From Ectothiorhodospiraceae bacterium WFHF3C12 (GTDB taxonomy: Bacteria; Pseudomonadota; Gammaproteobacteria; Nitrococcales; Nitrococcaceae): a stretch of 33,647 bases of DNA. Shown here piece after piece: positions 20,606-27,234 of this stretch. Position 1 is the stretch's first letter. Every line of letters begins with the position of its first letter. Made by a program: the position numbers and the translations under genes. Where the stretch lies: the NCBI GenBank assembly GCA_013519935.1, contig JACDUA010000051.1, forward strand, positions 1 to 33,647, written 5' to 3'. The notes beneath the pieces are model-generated. The model did not search any database. It saw nothing but the letters and a program-made list of their open reading frames with translations, and was not told the origin of the DNA.

Positions 20606-21607
20606 CTAGACCTTGAGGACCAGCTTGCCGAAGTTCTCGCCCCGGAAGAGCATCATCAGGTGCTCGGGGAACCGGTCGATGCCTTCCACCACGTGCTCCT
20701 TGTGCTTGAGCTTGCCGGCCTGCATCCAGCCGGCCATCTCCTTCGCCGCTTCGCCGTAGCGGTCGGCGTAGTCGAAGACCACCATGCCCTGCATCTTCGC
20801 GCGGTTGACCAGCAGCGACATGTAGTTGCTCGGCCCCTTGGGCGCCTCGGTATTGTTGTACTGCGAGATGGCCCCGCAGATCACCACCCGGGCGTGCATG
20901 CGCAGCCGGGTCAGCGCGGCGTTGAGGATGTCGCCGCCGACGTTGTCGAAGAACACGTCCACGCCTTCCGGGCAGGCCCGCTTGAGGCCCTTGTAGACGT
21001 CCTCGCTGCGGTAGTCGACGGCATCGTCGAAGCCGAGCTCATTGATCAGGTAGTCGCACTTTTCCTTGCCGCCGGCGATGCCCACCACCTTGCAGCCCTT
21101 GATCTTGGCGATCTGGCCGACGATGGAGCCAACGGCACCGGCCGCGCCGGAGATCAGCACGTTCTCGCCTTCCTTGAGCTCGCCGACCTCGTTGATGCCG
21201 AAGTAGGCGGTCATGCCGGTCATGCCCAGCACGTGGAGGTAGGTGGTCAGCGGCGCCAGGCTGGTGTCCACCTTGCTGAGGTCCTTGCCCCGGGCGACGG
21301 CGTACTGCTGCACGCCAAGCTGACCGGTGACGTAGTCGCCCTCGGCGAATGCCGGATCGTTGGACTGCACCACCCTGCCGGCGGCCAGGGCGCGCATGAC
21401 GTCGCCGAGCTCCACTGGCTTGATGTAGGACTTGCCTTCGTTCATCCAGCCGCGCATGGCCGGGTCCAGGGAGATGTATTCCACCTCCACGATCACCTCC
21501 CCGTCACCGGGGGCGGGCACCGGGCCTGTGGTGATCTCGAAGTCGCTGCTCTTGGGCTCGCCCTTGGGTCGGGCGGCGAGCTTGACCTGGGTGTTATCCT
21601 GGCTCAT
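20606..21607 (-). CDS. NADP-dependent medium-chain reductase (CurA/PGR-like)
   Basis: 333-residue zinc-independent MDR-family oxidoreductase. The N-terminal domain has PGDGEVIVEVEYISLDP and AMRGW, as in NADPH curcumin reductase and prostaglandin reductase 1. The nucleotide site shows ISGAAGAVGSIVGQIAK, followed by FFDNVGGDILNAAL. Such enzymes reduce the double bond of alpha,beta-unsaturated ketones or aldehydes. The ATG at 21607 follows AGGAG; the frame runs further upstream, but without a convincing start. It is last in a minus-strand set after two short-chain dehydrogenases. Confidence 0.88.
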   Translation of the reverse strand: MSQDNTQVKLAARPKGEPKSSDFEITTGPVPAPGDGEVIVEVEYISLDPAMRGWMNEGKSYIKPVELGDVMRALAAGRVVQSNDPAFAEGDYVTGQLGVQQYAVARGKDLSKVDTSLAPLTTYLHVLGMTGMTAYFGINEVGELKEGENVLISGAAGAVGSIVGQIAKIKGCKVVGIAGGKEKCDYLINELGFDDAVDYRSEDVYKGLKRACPEGVDVFFDNVGGDILNAALTRLRMHARVVICGAISQYNNTEAPKGPSNYMSLLVNRAKMQGMVVFDYADRYGEAAKEMAGWMQAGKLKHKEHVVEGIDRFPEHLMMLFRGENFGKLVLKV

Positions 21608-21666
21608 TGGTGTTTCTCCTGATTCGAAGGTGTTGCTTCTGGTGTGAGGAACCTTGTCGGCGGCGA

Positions 21667-22425
21667 TCAGACCGCCGTGAAACCGCCGTCCACCGCCAGA
21701 GCGTGGCCGTGGACGAAGCTCGCGCCGTCGCTGCAAAGCCAGAGAATGGCCTCGGCGACCTCCTCGGGCAGGCCGAGCCGGCGCGTTGGGTGTTTGGCGG
21801 AGAGACTCTCCTCCAGACGGGGCTCCGCCCGGAGGGAACGCTCGAACATCTCGGTGCGGATGACCCCGGGGCAGACGCAGTTCACGCGAATCCCGTGCCG
21901 AGCATAGTCCGCGGCGGCGGACCGGGTGAGCCCGACGACGCCGTGCTTGCTGGCCGCGTAGACCCCGAACCGTTCCGCGCCAACCAGTCCCGCCACCGAG
22001 GCCACGTTCACGATGGCGCCGCGGCCCTGGGCCTTCATCTGCCGGAGCTCGGGCACCATGCAGTGCCACACGCCCCGGAGGTTCACGTCATGGACGCGCT
22101 CCCACTCGGCCGCCGGCACATCGGCCAGCCGCGCGTGGGGATGGTCGACGCCGGCATTGTTCACGGCGGCGTCCAGGCGGCCGTACTCGTCGGCGATCTC
22201 GGCGACGAGGCCGGCCACGGCCTCGGCATCGGTTACGTCCAGCCTCCGGAATACCGCGGTGCCGCCGGCATCGCGGATGGAAGCCGCGGTGGTCTCGCCG
22301 GCGTCGTTGACGTCGGTCAGCACCACCCAGGCGCCGCGCTGTGCCGCCAGGCGGCCGGTGGCGGCGCCGATTCCGCCTCCGGCCCCCGTAACGAGGATCG
22401 TGCTGCCGGCCAGCGAGCCGGTCAT
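21667..22425 (-). CDS. Short-chain dehydrogenase/reductase
   Basis: 252-residue classical SDR. Cofactor motif TGAGGGIG at residues 13-20 and NNAG at 89-92; catalytic Ser143, Tyr156 and Lys160 (YAASK). An Asp follows the second strand (LTDVN), which usually favours NAD over NADP. The C-terminal HALAVDGGFTAV is typical of 3-oxoacyl/3-hydroxyacyl-type SDRs. It begins one base after the stop of the upstream SDR, so the two are co-transcribed. The substrate is unknown. Confidence 0.88.
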   Translation of the reverse strand: MTGSLAGSTILVTGAGGGIGAATGRLAAQRGAWVVLTDVNDAGETTAASIRDAGGTAVFRRLDVTDAEAVAGLVAEIADEYGRLDAAVNNAGVDHPHARLADVPAAEWERVHDVNLRGVWHCMVPELRQMKAQGRGAIVNVASVAGLVGAERFGVYAASKHGVVGLTRSAAADYARHGIRVNCVCPGVIRTEMFERSLRAEPRLEESLSAKHPTRRLGLPEEVAEAILWLCSDGASFVHGHALAVDGGFTAV

Positions 22426-22426
22426 C

Positions 22427-23203
22427 TCAGGCGAGACCGGAAGAGAGCAGGCCGCCGTCCACGGTCAGGCAGGCGCCGTTGGTGTAGCTGGCCGCGTCCG
22501 AGACCATGTACAGGACCGCGCCGGCCATCTCGTCCGGCTGGGCCATCCGGCCGAGGGGAATCTGCTTCTCGGCGGCGCTGCGGATCTGGTCGTTGGAGGT
22601 CAGCGCGGAGGCGAACTTGGTGTCCGTTAGGCCCGGCAGCAGCGCGTTGACGCGAATGCCGTACTGGCCGCACTCCTTGGCGAAGGCCTTGGTCATGCTG
22701 ATGACGCCGGCCTTGGTGATGGAATAGATGCCCTGCATGTTGCCCGGCACCACGCCGTTGATGGAGGCCGTGTTGACGATGCGGCCGCCGCCCTGGTCGC
22801 GCATCATCTTGCCGCCCTCGGCGGACATGAAGAAGTAGCCGCGCAGGTTCACGTCCACCGTCTTCTGATACGCGCCCAGGTCGGTGTCGAGAATGTGGCC
22901 GAAGTAGGGGTTGGCCGCGGCGTTGTTCACCAGGATGTCCAGCCGGCCGTATTCGTTGCGGATGTGCTCGTAGACGGCCTCGATCTGCTCCATCTCGCCC
23001 ACGTGGCAGGGGAAGTAGCTGGCCTTGCCGCCCTCGGCCTGGATGGCTTCCGCCACCTTGGCACAGCCGTCCGCCTTGCGGCTGGAGACGATGACGTGGG
23101 CGCCGTACGCGGCCAGGATGTTGGCGATGGACTCACCGATACCGCGGCTGGCGCCGGTGACCAGGGCCACCTTGCCGCTGAGATCGAAATGGTCGTTTTT
23201 CAT
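22427..23203 (-). CDS. Short-chain dehydrogenase/reductase
   Basis: 258-residue classical SDR. Cofactor motif TGASRGIG at residues 16-23 and NNAA near 93; catalytic Ser147, Tyr160 and Lys164 (YSITK). VSSRKADG after the second strand, with Ser-Arg-Lys, suggests NADP preference. The start has a strong GGGAGGAG ribosome site. Downstream the second SDR starts after one base. With the MDR reductase it could form a short pathway acting on a carbonyl or unsaturated acyl compound, perhaps alongside the nearby acyl-CoA dehydrogenase; that link is inferred from proximity only. Confidence 0.88.
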   Translation of the reverse strand: MKNDHFDLSGKVALVTGASRGIGESIANILAAYGAHVIVSSRKADGCAKVAEAIQAEGGKASYFPCHVGEMEQIEAVYEHIRNEYGRLDILVNNAAANPYFGHILDTDLGAYQKTVDVNLRGYFFMSAEGGKMMRDQGGGRIVNTASINGVVPGNMQGIYSITKAGVISMTKAFAKECGQYGIRVNALLPGLTDTKFASALTSNDQIRSAAEKQIPLGRMAQPDEMAGAVLYMVSDAASYTNGACLTVDGGLLSSGLA

Positions 23204-23396
23204 GGGCTCCTCCCGAAGTCTTGGGCGTGTCGGTTTCTATTGTGATCCTGTGCGCCGTCGCTCCGGCGCGGTGAGCATTGTCACGCAGACGTCGCGCCCC
23301 AGCCACACCAGCGGGCCGCGGCAAGCGCAATCTGGTCCTGTTTTGAAACCGTAAAGGCTACGCGAAGCGGACGGCTCTGACTACCCGTGCCGTTTC

Positions 23397-23987
23397 CTAC
23401 GGATTGTTGATGCAGCGGATCCAGTCGATGACCAGCTCCGCCATCTGCGCATCGTCCATACCCTGCTGATCCAGCAGCCGCCAGGCATGAAACCCCACCG
23501 CCAGCCCCAGGGTCGCCGTCAGGCGCTCGTTGCGGTGATGCTGACCCCAGGCGGCGGCCAGGTCGTCGCGGACGCTGTCGAGGTAGGCCTCGAACTCGCC
23601 CATGGGGCCGTGAAGCGCCGCGACGTCGTGCACATCCCGATAGGACACGAACCACATGCGCGCCGTGCGCCGGTAGTAGGCGTACAGGGCGCCGAGGGCC
23701 CGCCGGGTGCGATCGGCCGGGTCGGTGATCGCCTGCCAGTCGGCGGGGTCGGGGGGTGGATGGCCGGCGAGCCAGTGGCTGGTGCAGGCCGCGAACAGGG
23801 TCTCGTCATCCGGGAAATGCCGGTAGACGGTCAGCCGCTGTACACCGGCACGTTCGGCGATGGCGCTGACCGTGGTGTTCCGCGGGCCGAGCTCCTCGTG
23901 GAGCTCGGCCGTGGCTTGGACGATGCGCTCGCGGGTCTGCTGCTGCTGCTCGGCCCGGCGGCGGAGGGTGTATTTACGCTTGCTCAT
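23397..23987 (-). CDS. TetR-family transcriptional regulator
   Basis: 196-residue one-component repressor. The N-terminal HTH is at about residues 20-62 (RERIVQATAELHEE, then TTVSAIAERAGVQRLTVYRHF), followed by a variable ligand domain. Two starts are possible: 23987 (MSKRKYT) and 23999 (MFTEMSKRK). A promoter-like TTGTCA-17-TATGTT on the minus strand would start RNA about one base from 23987, which favours the shorter form and an almost leaderless mRNA; neither start has a Shine-Dalgarno sequence. Palindromes at 23991-24010 and 24054-24073 are likely its operators. It is separated by 193 bases from the SDR downstream on the same strand, and is divergent from the MBL-fold gene. Confidence 0.87.
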   Translation of the reverse strand: MSKRKYTLRRRAEQQQQTRERIVQATAELHEELGPRNTTVSAIAERAGVQRLTVYRHFPDDETLFAACTSHWLAGHPPPDPADWQAITDPADRTRRALGALYAYYRRTARMWFVSYRDVHDVAALHGPMGEFEAYLDSVRDDLAAAWGQHHRNERLTATLGLAVGFHAWRLLDQQGMDDAQMAELVIDWIRCINNP

Positions 23988-23990
23988 TTC

Positions 23991-24010
23991 AGTAAACATA
24001 AATGTTTAAT
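23991..24010. promoter_or_regulatory. Candidate TetR operator 1
   Basis: AGTAAAC-ATAAAT-GTTTAAT: a near-perfect palindrome whose core TAAACAT-AA-ATGTTTA is exact. It overlaps the -10 of the tetR promoter and sits immediately upstream of, or over, the tetR start, so binding would block tetR transcription. The arms match operator 2. Confidence 0.75.
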
Positions 24011-24045
24011 GAAGTCTTGACAAGCGCAGGTGCCCGCGCTAGCTT
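23995..24045. promoter_or_regulatory. Divergent overlapping promoters of tetR and the MBL gene
   Basis: Plus strand: TTGACA at 24017-24022, 17 bases, then TAGCTT at 24040-24045, predicting a start near 24052. Minus strand: TTGTCA (24023-24018), 17 bases, then TATGTT (24000-23995). The two -35 boxes overlap. The plus -35 is consensus; both -10 boxes are poor. The assignments are inferred from spacing. Confidence 0.5.
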
Positions 24046-24053
24046 CCGAAATA

Positions 24054-24073
24054 AGTAAACGAGCGTGTTTACT
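24054..24073. promoter_or_regulatory. Candidate TetR operator 2
   Basis: AGTAAAC-GAGCGT-GTTTACT: perfect 7-bp arms separated by 6 bases. It lies at the predicted start of the MBL-SnoaL transcript. Its centre is 63 bp from that of operator 1, close to six helical turns, so both sites would face the same side of the DNA. Confidence 0.78.
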
Positions 24074-24128
24074 GAAAATGAGCCACCGCATCGCGGTGGA
24101 TCCCCTGAATCAAGACGAGGAACAAGCC

Positions 24129-24932
24129 ATGGACCAACCCACCCTTATGGAGGACCGCCGGCTGTCGGGCGATACGGTGCAGATTGGCGCCTACACGCCG
24201 GTGCCCGGCTTCGGCGTGCTGCCGGTCAACGCCTTCCTGATCAAGGCGGACCAGCCGGTGCTCATCGACACCGGCCTGGCCGCACTGCGGGAGGGATTCC
24301 TGGAAGCACTGGCCGCGGAGATCGACCCGGCGGATCTACGCTGGATCTGGCTGACCCACACCGACCCGGACCACCTGGGCAACCTGGCGGCGGTGCTTGA
24401 GCGCTCGCCCAACGCGCGGTTGGTCACCACCTTCCTGGGCATGGGCAAGCTGGGCCTGCACGGCCTGCCCGTGGACCGGGCCTACCTGCTCAACCCCGGC
24501 CAGAGCCTGGACGTGGGGGACCGGCTGCTGACCGCGGTGGCACCACCCAGCTTCGACGCCCCGGAGACCACCGCGGTGTTCGACGGGCGCCGCCGGGCGC
24601 TGTTCAGTGCCGACTGCTTCGGTGCCCTGATGCCGGCGCCGGCGGAGACGGCCGCCGACCTGCCCGCCGCCGGGCTGACCGAGGGCCTACAGACCTGGGC
24701 CGCCGTGGACGCTCCCTGGCTGCAGTGGGTCGCGGAGCCGGCGTTCCGTCAGCGTCTGGACGACGTCCGGGCCCTGCAGGCCGAGGCGGTCTACGGCAGC
24801 CATCTGCCACCGGCCCGGGGCATGGCCGACACCCTGCTCCAGACCCTGGACGCATCCCGCAACGCTCCGGCCTTCATCGGCCCGGACCAGGCGGACCTGG
24901 AACGGATGATGGCCCAGGCCGGCGTCGCCTGA
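24129..24932 (+). CDS. Metallo-beta-lactamase-fold protein with variant metal motif
   Basis: 267 residues from the ATG at 24129, which has GAGGAA upstream; an earlier ATG at 24078 has no ribosome site, and 24030 lies before the predicted transcript start. The MBL-fold signature is LTHTDPDHLGN (His77, Asp79, Asp81, His82), so the usual second His of HxHxDH is Asp. Acidic residues at this position also occur in the flavodiiron/ODP branch, and SADCFGALMPAPAE resembles that branch too. GSHLPP supplies a later His. There is no flavodoxin domain. It may be a hydrolase or oxidoreductase; function unknown. It probably forms an operon with the SnoaL-like gene under TetR control. Confidence 0.8.
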   Translation: MDQPTLMEDRRLSGDTVQIGAYTPVPGFGVLPVNAFLIKADQPVLIDTGLAALREGFLEALAAEIDPADLRWIWLTHTDPDHLGNLAAVLERSPNARLVTTFLGMGKLGLHGLPVDRAYLLNPGQSLDVGDRLLTAVAPPSFDAPETTAVFDGRRRALFSADCFGALMPAPAETAADLPAAGLTEGLQTWAAVDAPWLQWVAEPAFRQRLDDVRALQAEAVYGSHLPPARGMADTLLQTLDASRNAPAFIGPDQADLERMMAQAGVA

Positions 24933-24975
24933 TCCCGGGAATCGACGCATTGACCCAACCACAGAGGACAGACCG

Positions 24976-25398
24976 ATGAGTAATACCATCGAGCAGCACA
25001 AGCACACGGTTCGCCGATTCCTGGAAGGCACCCACAGCGGCCGGCACGAGGTGGTGGACGAGACCGTCCACCCGGCCATCGTCACCCACGGCTTCCCCGG
25101 CGGTAATCCCGACAGTCGCGAGAGCTACAAGGCCTTCTTCGCCGCCATGGACGAGTCGCTGCGGGGTATGGACTTCCGGATCGACGCCATGATCGGCGAG
25201 GGCGATCAGGTGGCCGTACGCTTCACCGTGGAGGCCGACCACGCCGGCGAGTTCATGGGCGTGCCCGCCACCGGGCGCCGGGTACGCTTCGGTGGCATGG
25301 TGATCTACCGCTTGCAGAACGGCCTGATCGCCGAGACCTGGCTGTTACCCGACGGCGCGACCCTGCTGCAGCAGTTGGGGGTGCTGGACGCGGCGTGA
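24976..25398 (+). CDS. SnoaL-like polyketide cyclase / ester cyclase family protein
   Basis: 140-residue protein of the NTF2-like fold. Features matching SnoaL-like proteins are TVRRFLEGTHSGRHEVVDETVHP at the start, GDQVAVRFTVEADHAGEFMG in the middle strands and VIYRLQNGLIAETWLLPD at the end. Most such stand-alone proteins have no known substrate. It starts 43 bases after the MBL gene with AGAGGACAG upstream, and a terminator follows, so the two form a unit. Confidence 0.82.
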   Translation: MSNTIEQHKHTVRRFLEGTHSGRHEVVDETVHPAIVTHGFPGGNPDSRESYKAFFAAMDESLRGMDFRIDAMIGEGDQVAVRFTVEADHAGEFMGVPATGRRVRFGGMVIYRLQNGLIAETWLLPDGATLLQQLGVLDAA

Positions 25399-25425
25399 AC
25401 GGTGCGCGACCCAGCCGCCGAAACG

Positions 25426-25455
25426 AAAAAGGGCCAGGCATATCGCCTGGCCCTT
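25426..25455. terminator. Bidirectional intrinsic terminator
   Basis: An 11-bp perfect stem, AAGGGCCAGGC/GCCTGGCCCTT, with a 5-base loop. The five A at 25426-25430 give a T-run on the minus strand, so it should end the AbiV transcript; on the plus strand TTCTCTAT follows and ends the SnoaL transcript. It marks the boundary between the metabolic genes and the accessory region. Confidence 0.88.
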
Positions 25456-25464
25456 CTCTATATC

Positions 25465-25496
25465 TGGCTCCCCGAGACGGTCGCCTCACGAACCAG
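25465..25496 (-). other. tRNA 3'-end-like remnant, possible attachment-site scar
   Basis: Read on the minus strand, the segment begins CTGGTTCG (a T-arm-like block) and ends GACCGTCTCGGGGAGCCA, resembling the end of a tRNA-Asn-type gene including CCA. Between them the T-arm is altered, and no 5' half with a matching acceptor strand or anticodon arm is present in the next 80 bases. It may be a fragment left by integration into a tRNA gene, where the 3' end is duplicated. It stands at the edge of the phage-like region, which fits that reading, but chance similarity is possible. Confidence 0.35.
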
Positions 25497-25541
25497 ACGA
25501 GTGCGGCTGCCTTGGGCTAGAGGCCTGTCTTCCAGACGATC

Positions 25542-26147
25542 TCAGTGTACCTCCGTCTCTGCGTAGTCGCGCGTTTCTTCAAAGGCGCTGTCGACTACAT
25601 CCAACATCTGTCTCGCCTCCTCACGCGCTTCGAGATACTCCTGTTCCGTGGCTGAGGGCTTCGAATCTACGGACCCATCCCCATTAATCGACACGTAGAG
25701 GCTTCGATGCTTCTGTCGCTCTCTTTCTCTTTTGCCCTGCCTGGCCTGGTGCATCGCGCGCCTGAGAGCGTCCTGATCTACCGCTCCTCGGGAAGGCATG
25801 GGCGGCGGAACGAGCTGGTGTTGTTGGCTGCGGATGAATGACCAAGCCTCCTTTACGTAAATTCGCATGGCCTCCGCAAGCTGCTGCTTCAACTCATGCT
25901 GGGTAAGTGACTTGAACAAGGGCTCATCCCACCGTTGTTGAAAGGCGGCCGAGTGAAGGATGAACGCTTTTGCTAGTTCCTCCTCGCCGAGAATTGCCAA
26001 AGCGAGGGCCCGGTCGAACTTGCCGGCATCCGCCAACGTGTCTGCATCCCGAAGGTACGAAGCACCATTCTCACGGCACGCTACGGCCGATGAGGCGAGC
26101 TTCCTGCGCTTCTTAGGTGTGACTTCGTGTGACCAGCCCTTGCTCAT
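25542..26147 (-). CDS. AbiV-like abortive-infection protein (HEPN fold)
   Basis: 201 residues. The segment ACRENGASYLRDADTLADAG...RALALAILGEEELAKAFIL follows the pattern of the AbiV family, which protects lactococci by blocking translation after infection. The rest is helical; a charged KRERERQK stretch lies in the middle. A short Arg-x3-His (RSQQH) is not a clean HEPN ribonuclease motif, so catalysis is uncertain. Base composition is lower in GC than the flanking genes, suggesting transfer. It is transcribed away from the phage genes, toward the shared terminator. It may be cargo of the prophage or an older defence gene at the same locus. Confidence 0.72.
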   Translation of the reverse strand: MSKGWSHEVTPKKRRKLASSAVACRENGASYLRDADTLADAGKFDRALALAILGEEELAKAFILHSAAFQQRWDEPLFKSLTQHELKQQLAEAMRIYVKEAWSFIRSQQHQLVPPPMPSRGAVDQDALRRAMHQARQGKRERERQKHRSLYVSINGDGSVDSKPSATEQEYLEAREEARQMLDVVDSAFEETRDYAETEVH

Positions 26148-26261
26148 AAGGCGTCTCGCTTAGATCGAAAAGACAAAATACTTAGACTGCATCTTGCGGA
26201 ACTCGTTCCAGACAGCTCCGTCCCTCATATCGTCTTGAATGTCGGGGCATCATAGGGCCCG

Positions 26262-27233
26262 ATGGGAAAGGCGCGCGCGGATAAACTGCACCAGGTCAAG
26301 TTCTACTGCCGGCTGTGTGGCCACAAGTTCGAGGCGGAGCCCGAGCGGATCGAGGAATCGCCTGACGAGCCGTGGCATCCCTGGCGGTATTTCGCTGCGT
26401 GCGGGCAGTGTGGGGAGGAATCCGAGCAGGCATATTGGGAGCGAAACCTGCTGAAGGCCTGGGCCCGGGCCACTGGACCGCAGACGGATGAGGGTAAGGC
26501 TGCCACTGCTGCGAACCTGGAGGGGCACCCGACGCCGGAGGAAGCGAAGCGGACGCGCTTCAACGCGATGACCCACGGGGTCTATGCGCGGACGGCCACC
26601 TACTTCCCGGCCAAGCCGGGGAAATACCCTCACTGCCAGACCTGCGAGTACTTCAATAACGGCTGCGACGAGGACCCGCCCCCGGGACAGCGAAACCCGC
26701 CGGCATGCATGAAGCGGGCGGAGCTGTTTATGAAACACCAGGTAGCCTTCGAGACGAAGGACCCGGGATTGCTGCTCAACATCCGGTCGGACGTCCAGGC
26801 GGCGCTGCAGGCGATCGTCGATGACATGATTCTGGCGATCACTGCCTCCGGTGTGGAGCTCCGCTCCCCCGAGTGGTACTTCAACCCGCAGACCGGCGAG
26901 GCCGGTATTGTCGAGTACACGGATTGGGAGACGGGCGAGCGGCGCACCGTGCACAAGATCACCGCGCATCCCCTCATCAAGCCGTTGGTGGAGCTGATCC
27001 AGAAGAACAACCTCACCCTCGCCGACATGGGTATGACGCCGAAGGTTCAGGAGGAGCAGGACCTGGTCCGCGGCACGCTCGAGCAGCGGGAGAACGATCG
27101 GCAGGCGGCGGAGAGTTACCGGTCACGCCAGACCCAGCTCCTCGAGGATCTCCGCGGCCAGATCCAACGCAGCCAAGCCCGGGTGGAGCGGGATCCCGTG
27201 TTGATAGAGCACCAGCAGAACGAGGGCGGCTGA
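26262..27233 (+). CDS. Phage terminase small-subunit-like protein with two Cys clusters
   Basis: 323 residues. Placement directly before the terminase large subunit suggests a packaging recognition protein. An N-terminal zinc ribbon is formed by Cys16, Cys19, Cys47 and Cys50. The stretch GPQTDEGKAA...RFNAMTHGVYA matches the GPxTxEGK...NAxxHGxxA motif common in phage and mobile-element proteins. A second Cys cluster is at 125, 128, 135 and 149 and could bind another zinc or an iron-sulfur cluster. The C-terminus from about 270 is charged and probably coiled-coil. The role is inferred from position; sequence similarity to known TerS was not recognised. Confidence 0.65.
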   Translation: MGKARADKLHQVKFYCRLCGHKFEAEPERIEESPDEPWHPWRYFAACGQCGEESEQAYWERNLLKAWARATGPQTDEGKAATAANLEGHPTPEEAKRTRFNAMTHGVYARTATYFPAKPGKYPHCQTCEYFNNGCDEDPPPGQRNPPACMKRAELFMKHQVAFETKDPGLLLNIRSDVQAALQAIVDDMILAITASGVELRSPEWYFNPQTGEAGIVEYTDWETGERRTVHKITAHPLIKPLVELIQKNNLTLADMGMTPKVQEEQDLVRGTLEQRENDRQAAESYRSRQTQLLEDLRGQIQRSQARVERDPVLIEHQQNEGG

Positions 27234-27234
27234 G

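Noticed and set aside
20606-22069. Longer MDR protein of 487 residues starting at 22069
   Set aside because: The extra 150 residues overlap the SDR gene on the same strand in another frame and have no features; ATG 21607 has a good ribosome site.
25465-25545. A complete tRNA gene on the minus strand
   Set aside because: The 3' end looks right, but there is no 5' acceptor strand complementary to it, nor D or anticodon arms within 80 bases.
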